From assembly GCF_002848345.1 (NCBI RefSeq), contig NZ_CP025429.1, forward strand, positions 3,534,001-3,598,000: 64,000 nucleotides of DNA, written 5' to 3'. This document shows, in pieces, positions 9,705-17,675 of this stretch. The notes beneath the pieces are model-generated. The model did no database searches. It saw nothing but the letters and a program-made list of their open reading frames with translations, and was not told where the DNA came from. Made by a program: the position numbers and the translations under genes. Position 1 is the stretch's first letter. Every line of letters starts with the position of its first letter. The stretch is from Chromobacterium sp. ATCC 53434 (GTDB taxonomy: Bacteria > Pseudomonadota > Gammaproteobacteria > Burkholderiales > Chromobacteriaceae).

Positions 9705-10511
9705 ATGCCATCCGACCACACCGCGCTTCGCGCCTTTTCCGTGCTGCCGCCGTCGGCGCGGGAGCAGATCCAGTTCAGCACGGTCTGCCTGAGCCATCCG
9801 CGCTACAGCTGCGCCGGCGCGCTGGTGGTCGACGCCAATCAGGTCCAGGGCATCGTCTCCGCCAAACACCATCTGTGCGCGCATGCCGGCATGGACACGC
9901 CGGCCATCTGGCACCAGGATCAGGTGAACAATCTGGCCGCGAACTTCTTAGACGGCCTGGAAGTCGGCTACGACTTCGCCGCCGCCGTCGGCGAGCCCGG
10001 CCGCCCGCCCTCGCCCAGGCTTTGGCAACGGCTGGACACCGACTGCTGCGGCATAGAGTTCCGCAACGGCTACGGCCGCTGGGACTACGACCTGATGTTC
10101 ATCTGCCTCAGATCGCCGCAGCCGCTACGCGACTACATCGCCGCCAACCCCGCCCATCGCATCGCCTACGGCAACGGCGATCTGGCTTTCTACGGCCAGG
10201 ACATGGCCGGCAAGGCGGTGTTCGCCACCGGCTTCGGCCACGCGCATGCGCTGCAGATTCACCACGCCCGCGTCGTGAACCGCCACCAGCAGGTAAGGCG
10301 CCAGCGCCATCCCAAGCTCCACTTCACCGATGTCCTGAGCCTGGACGGCGCCGCCGGCGGCGGCCCGGTCTTCCACGTCGCCGGCAATGGCCGGGTCTAT
10401 TTGCTGGGCGCGACGCTGGACATCGACGTGCTGCCGGACCGGCCGCCGCCGGCCCCGGCCGTCATCCGCCACGCGGCGACGGCGCTGTATGCCGGGAATT
10501 ATCTGTTCTGA
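9705..10511 (+). CDS. Trypsin-fold (S1-like) protein, probably catalytically inactive
   Basis: The 268-residue protein was not recognised as a named family member. Its layout resembles a chymotrypsin-fold peptidase: CAGALVVDANQVQGIVSAKHH (residues 36-56) looks like the strand leading to catalytic His, GRWDYDLMFICL (124-135) like the Asp segment, and D-G-A-A-G-G-G-P-V-F (214-223) like the G-D-S-G-G-P serine loop. In that alignment the Ser and the preceding Asp are replaced by Gly218 and Ala217, so hydrolysis is unlikely. No signal peptide is seen. AGGAGGAAGG precedes the ATG at 9705, a strong ribosome site. It follows mutL on the same strand after 113 nt. The fold assignment is my inference from motif order. 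Confidence 0.6.
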   Translation: MPSDHTALRAFSVLPPSAREQIQFSTVCLSHPRYSCAGALVVDANQVQGIVSAKHHLCAHAGMDTPAIWHQDQVNNLAANFLDGLEVGYDFAAAVGEPGRPPSPRLWQRLDTDCCGIEFRNGYGRWDYDLMFICLRSPQPLRDYIAANPAHRIAYGNGDLAFYGQDMAGKAVFATGFGHAHALQIHHARVVNRHQQVRRQRHPKLHFTDVLSLDGAAGGGPVFHVAGNGRVYLLGATLDIDVLPDRPPPAPAVIRHAATALYAGNYLF

Positions 10512-11033
10512 TCATCGGCCTGCGCCAAGAGCCCGGTTGCTTTGCAGCAGACTCGGGAACCCAAACGGCCTCTTAGACCCGCTAACAAAACCCCTGATCC
10601 TGCGTTGCGCCTCCTGGTCGTACGACTGGTACTGCCTACGTCGGCGCACCTTGGCTCAGGTTCTCTGCGAGGTTTTGTTAGCGGCTCTTAATCCCGCCAC
10701 CGTGACACCGGGCGCCGCTTCCGCGCGGATCAGAAAGATCGAATCCGCATGCCCCCACGCCAGACGCATAACCCTTCGGCAGTTCCCATAAGAATTGGAT
10801 TAAAAAATCGACAAGACATGCTTGTCGCACAAAGGGGCCTGCGCGGCTTTGCAATGGATTCCTTGTGTACTAGTTTTAAGAACTGCTAAAAATTCAATCA
10901 TACCGTCAAGATAAAGCACATTCTTGGCAGCTATCGCAAGGGGACGGCGAGGCGGGGCGATACAATATCAAAATTCAGTCAAGCGCTCTTCCATAATGGC
11001 TTTAAAGCATTGAATGCATCTTGGAACGTGATC
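10512..11033. other. Intergenic region with a palindrome-bounded repeat and AT-rich tail
   Basis: No gene is supported. 10573-10690 is the inverted-repeat element listed separately. From about 10790 the sequence turns AT-rich and leads into the binding-protein gene, with no promoter I could assign firmly. Confidence 0.6.
10573..10690. repeat. Palindrome-bounded intergenic element (MITE-like)
   Basis: Its ends form an inverted repeat of about 20 bp with 18 matches; the 13-bp core CGCTAACAAAACC (10580-10592) has its exact complement at 10671-10683. The interior contains a perfect 10-bp palindrome GTCGTACGAC (10617-10626). No ORF is inside. The structure suggests a small non-autonomous repeat or a complex hairpin, but only one copy is in the window. 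Confidence 0.5.
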
Positions 11034-11840
11034 ATGTTTTATTTTAGAGATATTGGTTGCTTGTTTTTCCATCCTGGTTCTCGTTATATATTATTGTTGC
11101 TTCTAGGATTTTTTCATCAGCCTGCATTTTCACAAACCGAGGTTGTCGTGGCAGCGGAAGTATGGGCGCCAATGATTTATTTTGGGAAAGATGGAAAACC
11201 AGCGGGATCTGTCGTGGAATTCATCGATCAGATGAATAAAGTTCAAGATCACTATAAATTCAAGTTCACCATCATACCGAAACTGAGGTTGAATCAGGTA
11301 TTTCTGGAAAAACGAGCCGATGTCTACCCATTTCGCACTACCGTTTGGACAAAGAAGGAATTAAATTTACTGCCTACCAAAACAATCGTTTCCACCGGCG
11401 ATGTCTACATCGCGCGAAAAGACAACAAGTATGGCGGCAAGGCGGTATTTTCAGATATTCCGTCGAAGAAAATCGCCGGCGTGCTGGGGTACCACTACGG
11501 CATTTTCAATCAAAACCCTGACGAAAAATACATCAAAAGAAACTTTCACGCGGAATTGCTGCCCTCGGACGAGGAAGTCATGAAGTTCATACTCATCGGG
11601 CGCGCCGAGGTGGGCATCATGTCGGAAATACTGGTTGGGGCGTTCATGCAAGACCAGGCGATAAGAAATCAACTCATCGTATCCAACACAGCCGACGCCA
11701 GAGTCGATTTATCAAATCTGGTTCGTGCCGATGGTCCCATTTCCGTGGCGGACATGAATGCCATCATTAGTAAAATGGACTCGATGGGGAAAATTGAAAA
11801 GTATAAAAAAATCATGCACATTGGCGAGTTCGTTCATTAA
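11034..11840 (+). CDS. Periplasmic solute-binding protein, SBP family 3-like
   Basis: The 268-residue product starts with a long hydrophobic export signal (ILLLLLGFFHQPAFSQ, cleavage probably after AFS-Q near residue 34). After it come VVVAAEVWAPMIYF and FIDQMN, typical of the first lobe of family 3 binding proteins, and YKKIMHIGEF at the end. The ligand is unknown. No transporter permease or ATPase is adjacent, so it may be an orphan or act as a sensor. The AT-rich composition differs from its neighbours and may mark acquired DNA. An upstream TTG at 11010 is an alternative start; neither has a good ribosome site. It converges on puuB. Confidence 0.75.
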   Translation: MFYFRDIGCLFFHPGSRYILLLLLGFFHQPAFSQTEVVVAAEVWAPMIYFGKDGKPAGSVVEFIDQMNKVQDHYKFKFTIIPKLRLNQVFLEKRADVYPFRTTVWTKKELNLLPTKTIVSTGDVYIARKDNKYGGKAVFSDIPSKKIAGVLGYHYGIFNQNPDEKYIKRNFHAELLPSDEEVMKFILIGRAEVGIMSEILVGAFMQDQAIRNQLIVSNTADARVDLSNLVRADGPISVADMNAIISKMDSMGKIEKYKKIMHIGEFVH

Positions 11841-11960
11841 AGCCCCCATCCGATCGGCTGGCGCCGCCACGATGCCGATAAAGATCTTCCCCTCTTCGCG
11901 AAAAAGCCCGAGCCTGCTTTCGCACGCCCGGGCCCTGCGCATGATGCTCGCGCCAGCGCG

Positions 11961-13250
11961 CTACAGATAGTCCCGCATCCGGTAATAGGCCATTCCCAAC
12001 ACCAGCGCCGGCGTGCGCAATAGTTTGCCGCCGGGGAAATCGCGATGGCGGATTTTAGAGAACAGGTCCAGCCGCGACGCGGTGCCGGCTATCGCCTCGG
12101 CCACCACCTTGCCGGCCAGGCCGGTGATGTTGACGCCGTGGCCGGAGAAACCCTGCAGGTAGTAGACATTGCCGGACAGCCGGCCGAAGTCCGGCGCGCG
12201 ATTGACGGTGATGTCGCAGAAACCGCCCCAGGCATAGTCGACGCCGACATCGGCCAGCTGCGGGAACACGCGCAGCATGTCCCGGCGCATCGCGCCGGCC
12301 AGGTCCCGCGGCTCGTGGCCGGAGTAGCTGACCTTGCCGCCGAACAGCAGCCGGTGGTCGGCCGACAACCGGTAGTAGTCGAGCACGAAATTGGTGTCGC
12401 ACACCGCCATCGCGTCGGCGATCAGCGCGGCGGCGCGCGCCTCTCCCAGCGGCTCGGTGGCGATGACGTAGGTGCCGGCCGGCATGATGCGCCGCTCCAG
12501 CGCCGGCTCCAGCGCGCCGATATAGGAATTGCAGGCCAGCACCAGCTGGCGGCAGCGCACCGCGCCGCGCTCGGCATGCACCGTGGGCATCGCGCCGTGT
12601 TCTATCCGCAACGCCGGGCTTTGCTCGTGGATGGCCACGCCGGCGTCCAGCGCCGCGCGGGCCAGGCCCAGCGTGTAGTTCAGCGAGTGAAGATGGCCTG
12701 AGCGCGGATCGTACAGGCCGCCCTGGTAACGCTCGCTGGCCAGCTTGCCGCGCAGCGTGTCGCGGTCCCACAGCTGCTGGCCGGCATAGCCGTAGCGCTG
12801 CTCGGCCTCGCGCTGCCAATCCTCCAGTTCCCGCATGTGTCGCGGCTTGACCGCCACGCTGACATAGCCCCGCCGCCAGTCGCAGCGGATGTCGTGGCGG
12901 CGCACCCGCTCGTCTATGATGTCCACCGCCTCCACCGACATGTCCCACAGCGCCCGGGCCGCCTCGTCGCCGACCTGGGCGCGGATGGAGGCGATGTCGC
13001 TGGCGAAGCCGGCGATCACCTGGCCGCCGCTGCGGCCGGAGGCGCCAAAGCCCACTTGCGAGCCTTCCAGCACGATGACCGAGAATCCCATCTCGCGCAG
13101 GTTCAGCGCCGCCGACAGGCCGGCCAGGCCGCCGCCGACCACGCAGACGTCGCAGCTGGCCTCGCCCAGCAACGGCGGCTGCGCCTCCCAGGCGTTGGCG
13201 GTGGCGGCGTAATAGGATGGCGGATGCGGCTGATGGGCGAAACGCAGCAT
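11961..13250 (-). CDS. puuB: Gamma-glutamylputrescine oxidoreductase
   Basis: FAD enzyme that oxidises gamma-glutamylputrescine to the aldehyde in the Puu route of putrescine breakdown. The 429 residues align along their length with E. coli PuuB: an N-terminal S-Y-Y-A-A-T-A-N, the dinucleotide motif CDVCVVGGGLAGLSAALNL (about 33-51), GFGASGRSGGQV, LDYYRLSADHRLLFGGKV and QGFSGHGVNITGLAGK. It is 57 nt downstream of potG on the same strand, which supports a polyamine role. The other puu genes are not in the window. A related glycine/D-amino-acid oxidase function is less likely given the specific matches. Confidence 0.85.
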   Translation of the reverse strand: MLRFAHQPHPPSYYAATANAWEAQPPLLGEASCDVCVVGGGLAGLSAALNLREMGFSVIVLEGSQVGFGASGRSGGQVIAGFASDIASIRAQVGDEAARALWDMSVEAVDIIDERVRRHDIRCDWRRGYVSVAVKPRHMRELEDWQREAEQRYGYAGQQLWDRDTLRGKLASERYQGGLYDPRSGHLHSLNYTLGLARAALDAGVAIHEQSPALRIEHGAMPTVHAERGAVRCRQLVLACNSYIGALEPALERRIMPAGTYVIATEPLGEARAAALIADAMAVCDTNFVLDYYRLSADHRLLFGGKVSYSGHEPRDLAGAMRRDMLRVFPQLADVGVDYAWGGFCDITVNRAPDFGRLSGNVYYLQGFSGHGVNITGLAGKVVAEAIAGTASRLDLFSKIRHRDFPGGKLLRTPALVLGMAYYRMRDYL

Positions 13251-13307
13251 AAAATCCTCGGAAGACGGGGAAAGGAGCGGCTCCGGCGGCGCAGGAGCCG
13301 TACAGGG

Positions 13308-14480
13308 TCACATCGTCAGCACCACCGGGGAGTCGGCCCGCCAGCTGACGTGGACCGGCTCCTCCCAGGTCGGCGCGGTCTCGTTGGCGTCGAACCAGCG
13401 CGACGACGGCACCACCGCTTTGACGATCTTGCCGCCGGCCAGTTTCACGTGATAGACGGAGTAGCTGCCCAGATAGGCGATGTCCTCCACCGTGCCGGCG
13501 GCGCGGTTGGGTCCCGGCGGCAGAGGCTGCTTGTCCAGCCGCACGTCTTCCGGCCGCACGCTGGCCCATACCCGCATGCCCTTGGGACCGGTGATGCCGT
13601 GCTCGATGTGTATCATCCCGCCCAGCTCCTGCGAGTCGATCTCCACCAGGTCCGCCTCGTCCACCACCACCGCGCCCTCGAACATATTGGTGTCGCCGAT
13701 GAACTCGGCGGTGAAGCGGCAGTTAGGATATTCGTAGATCTCGGTCGGCGTGCCGACCTGCAACAGCTTGCCCTCGCTCATGATGCCGATGCGGCTGGAC
13801 ATCGTCATCGCCTCCTCCTGGTCGTGGGTGACCATGATGCAGGTGACACCGACCGCCTCTATGGTATTGACCAGTTCCAGCTGAGTCTGCTGTCTGAGCT
13901 TCTTGTCCAGCGCGCCCAGCGGCTCGTCCAGCAGCAAGAGCTTGGGCCGCTTGACCAGGCTGCGCGCCAGCGCCACCCGCTGCTGCTGTCCGCCGGACAG
14001 CTGGTGCGGCTTGCGGCCGGCGAACTTGCGCATCTGCACCAGGTCCAGCATCTTCGCCACCCGCTCGGCGATCTCGTCGCGCGGCACATTGTCCTGCTTC
14101 AGGCCGAAGGCGACGTTCTGCTCCACCGTCATGTGCGGGAACAGCGCGTAGTTCTGGAACATCATGTTGACCGGCCTCTCGTACGGCTGCAGCCCCTGCA
14201 GGTCCTGGCCGTCCAGCACGATGCGGCCGGCGGTCGGCGCCTCCATGCCGGCCAGCATGCGCAGCAGCGTCGACTTGCCGCAGCCGGAGCTGCCCAGCAG
14301 CGCGAAAATCTCGTTTCTGCGGATGTCGAGGTCGATGTGGTCCACCGCCAGGTGGTCGCCGAATTTCTTCACCACTCCGGCGATTCTCAGATACGGCGCT
14401 TCTTCGACTGCGGCGGCTTGGCTGGCGCCGCGGGCGGGAACGGCGCTTGCGTGTTGGCTGGCCGCGATGGCTTCCGGCAT
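13308..14480 (-). CDS. potG: Putrescine ABC transporter ATP-binding protein
   Basis: Energises putrescine import through the PotFGHI system. The 390 residues show Walker [10 protein letters not shown] (about residues 63-71), Q-loop [15 protein letters not shown], signature [14 protein letters not shown], Walker [14 protein letters not shown]-loop [14 protein letters not shown], and a C-terminal TOBE/OB domain ending DSPVVLTM. It resembles E. coli PotG more than PotA ([27 protein letters not shown]). An unusual Ala/Ser-rich 28-residue N-terminus precedes the ABC domain. The permease and binding-protein genes normally next to potG are missing here. Upstream lies a small ORF with terminator-like structure that may regulate it. 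Confidence 0.88.
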   Translation of the reverse strand: MPEAIAASQHASAVPARGASQAAAVEEAPYLRIAGVVKKFGDHLAVDHIDLDIRRNEIFALLGSSGCGKSTLLRMLAGMEAPTAGRIVLDGQDLQGLQPYERPVNMMFQNYALFPHMTVEQNVAFGLKQDNVPRDEIAERVAKMLDLVQMRKFAGRKPHQLSGGQQQRVALARSLVKRPKLLLLDEPLGALDKKLRQQTQLELVNTIEAVGVTCIMVTHDQEEAMTMSSRIGIMSEGKLLQVGTPTEIYEYPNCRFTAEFIGDTNMFEGAVVVDEADLVEIDSQELGGMIHIEHGITGPKGMRVWASVRPEDVRLDKQPLPPGPNRAAGTVEDIAYLGSYSVYHVKLAGGKIVKAVVPSSRWFDANETAPTWEEPVHVSWRADSPVVLTM

Positions 14481-14590
14481 GATCTGACTCCCTCCAGCTC
14501 GGGCGCCCGGCGGGGCGCCGCTACGGTTGAACGCGTGCTGCTAGTGAACGGGGAGACGCCGCGAGATCGGCCTCCCCGGCATGAACAGGC

Positions 14591-14619
14591 TTTAAAACGG
14601 CGGCCATGGCCGCGCCGTT
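14591..14619 (-). terminator. Attenuator-like hairpin at the end of the small ORF
   Basis: On the minus strand AACG plus GCGGC pairs with GCCGC plus CGTT around a CATG loop, with a two-base bulge, and is followed by TTTTAAAG. It contains a perfect 14-bp palindrome (GCGGCCATGGCCGC). It lies inside the last codons of the small ORF and upstream of potG, where a translating ribosome could block it. Confidence 0.4.
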
Positions 14620-14729
14620 GCCGGCGTGGCGAGATCGATGACGGCGTGCCTGAAAAAATTAAACGAATAATAGCTAGAGCGGGAAGGTGCGGACGGCGGC
14701 GCGGCCGTCACGGCGATGCTGCTGACCAT
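14592..14729 (-). CDS. Small ORF, candidate leader peptide of potG-puuB
   Basis: A 45-codon ORF opens with ATG at 14729 behind AAGAGGAGACATC, one of the better ribosome sites in the window. The peptide runs M-V-S-S-I-A-V-T-A-A and then through R-S-S-Y-Y-S-F-N-F-F-R-H-A, ending W-P-P-F. It has no signal peptide and no recognised domain. Its stop codon overlaps a hairpin followed by TTTT, and potG starts 111 nt later on the same strand. The aromatic S-F-N-F-F stretch recalls the F-x-F-F effector segment of the E. coli ornithine-sensing leader peptide SpeFL, but that likeness is short and may be chance. Being coding is inferred from the ribosome site and position only. Confidence 0.4.
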   Translation of the reverse strand: MVSSIAVTAAPPSAPSRSSYYSFNFFRHAVIDLATPATARPWPPF

Positions 14730-14760
14730 GATGTCTCCTCTTATCTGCCGCATCGTCGGC

Positions 14761-14810
14761 GGCATAGGCCGGGAGTCTGTCGCTCCGGCTCTTGCGACAC
14801 AGCCTATGCC
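14761..14810 (-). repeat. Long imperfect hairpin in the potG leader
   Basis: GGCATAGGC (14761-14769) pairs with GCCTATGCC (14802-14810), and inside it TGTCGC (14778-14783) pairs with GCGACA (14794-14799). It is 32 nt upstream of the small ORF start and has no T tract on the minus strand, so it is not a standard terminator of the upstream EAL-GGDEF gene. Confidence 0.6.
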
Positions 14811-14897
14811 ATGTTTAATAAATTTGACAAGAGGCGCCGCCGCCGCGCCGCGATAGCTGTCACTTTCCCGCCGCAGGCGATGGCCGGCGACGCCGCT

Positions 14898-16706
14898 TCA
14901 GGACTGTCCGCAACGACAGGATGCCGGCTCTCCCGGCTGGCGGCATTCGACGAACAGGCTGTTGCCCGGCATTTTCTTGGCCCGCTTCTTCGCTTCGGCC
15001 GTCGCCGCGCCGATCTCGCGGTGGCTGTGATACTGCCCGGCCCTGACCTTGACCACGCCCAGCGACAAGGCGGTCAGCGGCAGAAACACCGTCTCGCCGC
15101 TGCGCGCGGCCACCTCGAAGCCGCCGGCGGCGCGGTGCGCCTCGGAGAAGTGCGCCGACGCCTGCTCGCCGAAACGGGCCAGCATCCGCCGCAGCCGCGC
15201 CTCCCAGTCGTCGGACTGCATCAGCAGCACGAAATCGTCGCCGCCGACATGGCCGACGAAATCGCGCTCCGGATCGGCGTGCGCCAGCAGCAGATGTGCG
15301 ACCAGCTCGATCAGGCTGTCGCCGGCGGCGTAGCCGTACAGATCGTTGAAGGGCTTGAAGTGGTCCAGGTCGGCGTAGGCCACGACGAAGGGCGCGTCCA
15401 TGCCCAGCAGCCGGTCCACCGTCTCGTTGATCGGCACATTGCCGGGCAGGCCGGTCAATGGATTGGCGTAGCGCGCCGCCGACAGCTGCAGCTCGGTGAT
15501 CTTGCGCATCAGCGCGAAGCCGGTGCCCATGCCGAGATAGCGGCCGTTGTCGGTGATGATGAAGCCGTCCACCAGGTAGCGCCGCTCCGCCGCCACCACC
15601 AGGCTGGACAGCTCGTGCACATTGATGTCGGCGTTCACCACCAGCGGCTGCTTGTCCATCATCATCCGGCAGGGTTTCTTGCCGTACAACTCGCGGTTGA
15701 ACGGTTTGGCGAAGCGCTCCAGCAGATGGTGGCGGCGCAGCAGCCCCACCGGCACGCCGTCCTGCACCACCGGAATGGCGAAGCAATCCGGGTGTTCGGC
15801 AAAGCGGCGGTAGGCGGTTTCATTGGGCACGCGGTCCTCCAGCGGCGCCACCTCCAGCAGCAGATCGCGCGCCAGCGGCTGGTAGCGCGAACTGGGGCGG
15901 CGGCCGGCCCACGGCAGCGTGTCGGCCATCGACGGCAAGGCTTGCGGCGGCCTGGCCTGCGGCCGCGCCAGCAGATAGCCCTGGCCGTAGCGCACGCCCA
16001 ACCGGCACAAGGTGCGCAACTCCGCCGCCGACTCGATTCCCTCGGCCACCAGCAGCGCGCCGGACTGACGGGCGATGTCGACGATGGAGCGAACGAACTG
16101 CTCCTTCAGCGGGTCCAGATGTATGTGCCGCACGAAGTGCTTGTCCAGCTTGACGATGTCCGGCCGCAACTCCGACCACAGCCTGAGATTGGAAAAGCCC
16201 TCCCCCAGATCGTCGAGCGCGATGCGCAAGCCATCCCGGCGGCAGCCGTCGGCCACCTCGCGCAAGGCCGGATAGCCGCCGCTGGGCCGGGTCTCGGTCA
16301 GTTCCAGAATCACGCGCCGGCTGTCCAGCCCCGCCCCCTCCAGCAAGGCGAGCACCGCCGCGGGACGCCGCCCCTGCGCCAGTAAGGTCTCCGGACTGAT
16401 ATTGACGAAAAGCAGCCCGGGCAGCGCCAGCTCGGCGAAACGCTCGGCGCAGGCCCGCAAACAGGCCAGATCCAGCGCCAGCGTCATCCGGCAGCGCTCG
16501 GCGGCCTCGAACAGCATCGTCGGCGAATGCAGCGCGCTGTCCGACGGGCCGCGAATCAGCCCTTCGTGGCCGAGCACGGTCCCGGCCTCCAGGTCGACGA
16601 TGGCCTGGAACACCGGCAGCAGCCTGCCCTGCCGGATAATGGCCTCCAATTGCTGGCAGCCGTCCGCCAGCCCGGGCGGCGGCGATGGCTCGACACAAGT
16701 TTGCAT
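14898..16706 (-). CDS. EAL-CBS-GGDEF cyclic-di-GMP enzyme
   Basis: Turns over the second messenger cyclic di-GMP in the cytoplasm. The 602-residue protein has the EAL phosphodiesterase domain first (about 20-255), with the catalytic set intact: HEGL at 47-50, FVNISP, ELTE, ALDDLGEG, IVKLD, LVAEGIES and YGQGYLLARP. A CBS-like region (about 300-400, with FAIPVVQDGVPVGLL and GFIITDNGRYLGMGTG) follows, then a GGDEF domain with NPLTGLPGN, ADLDHFKPFND and the active-site variant G-G-D-D-F at 488-492. Both activities look possible. No transmembrane helix is seen. I chose the ATG at 16706; a TTG at 16766 would add 20 residues. It may be cotranscribed with the potG leader. Confidence 0.9.
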   Translation of the reverse strand: MQTCVEPSPPPGLADGCQQLEAIIRQGRLLPVFQAIVDLEAGTVLGHEGLIRGPSDSALHSPTMLFEAAERCRMTLALDLACLRACAERFAELALPGLLFVNISPETLLAQGRRPAAVLALLEGAGLDSRRVILELTETRPSGGYPALREVADGCRRDGLRIALDDLGEGFSNLRLWSELRPDIVKLDKHFVRHIHLDPLKEQFVRSIVDIARQSGALLVAEGIESAAELRTLCRLGVRYGQGYLLARPQARPPQALPSMADTLPWAGRRPSSRYQPLARDLLLEVAPLEDRVPNETAYRRFAEHPDCFAIPVVQDGVPVGLLRRHHLLERFAKPFNRELYGKKPCRMMMDKQPLVVNADINVHELSSLVVAAERRYLVDGFIITDNGRYLGMGTGFALMRKITELQLSAARYANPLTGLPGNVPINETVDRLLGMDAPFVVAYADLDHFKPFNDLYGYAAGDSLIELVAHLLLAHADPERDFVGHVGGDDFVLLMQSDDWEARLRRMLARFGEQASAHFSEAHRAAGGFEVAARSGETVFLPLTALSLGVVKVRAGQYHSHREIGAATAEAKKRAKKMPGNSLFVECRQPGEPASCRCGQS

Positions 16707-16859
16707 GATGGGGAAAAACGGTCCGCTACGATAAAACCGTCCCAATTTAAGACAATGAGGTGTCAATGGCGTGACATCCGGCCATTCTGCGTCTCCGGCC
16801 TGTTCAGCGCCCGGCCGCCGGTTCTAGAATGAAGACACCCTAGCCAGCAGGAGCATGCG

Positions 16860-17648
16860 ATGCCCCACGCCCAGATAGCCGGACACACAGTCTATTACGA
16901 GGACAGCGGCCATGGCTCGCAGACGCTGCTGCTGCTGAACGGCATCACCATGTCCACCGTGGGCTGGACCTTGATGCTGCCGCTGCTGGAGCCGCATTTC
17001 CGTCTGCTGCGGATGGACTTTCTCGGCCAGGGACAAAGCGATCATCCGCCCGGCGACGCCTATCTTCTGACCGAGCAGGCCGACCTGGCCGCCGGCCTGC
17101 TGGACTGGCTGCAACTGGACCGGGTCTACGTGACCGGCCTGTCGTACGGCGGCATGGTGGCCCAACACCTGGCCCACCGCCATCCGGGCCGGGTCGAACG
17201 GCTGCTGCTGGCCGGCACGCTGGCCTGGGCCGACAGCGTCAACGGCCATATCGGCGACAGCTGGATCGCCGCAAACCGTCAGGGCGGACTGGACCTGCGT
17301 TATCAGATCAGCGTACCGTGGCTGTTTTCCAGCCGCTTTCTCGCCGCCAACGCCGCGATGCTGGACGATCTGAAAATGCTGGCCGGACTGGTGGACTGGG
17401 ACGCGGTGATCCGGCTGATCAACGGCGTCAAGCAGCACGACGCCCGCACCTGGCTGCCTCAGTTGCAACTCCCGGTCCATATCCTGGTCGGAGACGAGGA
17501 CAGGCTGACGCCGCTGTATCAGGCCAGGTTGCTGCACGACCTGATCGCCGGCTCCGAACTGGAAATCCTGCCCGGCGCCGGCCACGTGCTGCACATCGAA
17601 GCCGCGGACGCCTTCGCCCGCAGCATCATCCGCTTCGGCTCGCGCTGA
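16860..17648 (+). CDS. Alpha/beta-fold hydrolase
   Basis: Cytoplasmic serine hydrolase of the alpha/beta family; substrate unknown. The 262 residues show LLLLNGITMSTVGW (oxyanion region), the nucleophile elbow G-L-S-Y-G-G (about 94-99), the acid in DEDRLTP, and the catalytic His in GAGHVLHIE near the C-terminus. The order and spacing match the 3-oxoadipate enol-lactonase and related esterase group. AGCAGGAG precedes the ATG. It is 27 nt upstream of a crotonase-family gene and the two probably form an operon, which hints at acyl-CoA or ester metabolism. Confidence 0.85.
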   Translation: MPHAQIAGHTVYYEDSGHGSQTLLLLNGITMSTVGWTLMLPLLEPHFRLLRMDFLGQGQSDHPPGDAYLLTEQADLAAGLLDWLQLDRVYVTGLSYGGMVAQHLAHRHPGRVERLLLAGTLAWADSVNGHIGDSWIAANRQGGLDLRYQISVPWLFSSRFLAANAAMLDDLKMLAGLVDWDAVIRLINGVKQHDARTWLPQLQLPVHILVGDEDRLTPLYQARLLHDLIAGSELEILPGAGHVLHIEAADAFARSIIRFGSR

Positions 17649-17675
17649 GGCGGCCACGAACAAGAGGGGAGATTG

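Larger units (their letters stand above)
14481..14897. other. Structured leader region between the EAL-GGDEF gene and potG
   Basis: It contains, in minus-strand order, a long hairpin (14761-14810), a ribosome site and 45-codon ORF (14592-14729), and a hairpin followed by TTTT at the end of that ORF. About 110 nt then lead to the potG start. See the separate entries. Confidence 0.6.

Noticed and set aside
12837..16385. A 1182-codon plus-strand open frame
   Set aside because: It lies opposite puuB, potG and the EAL-GGDEF gene, which have clear domains. Long antisense frames are expected in GC-rich DNA; its sequence is low in complexity with no motifs.
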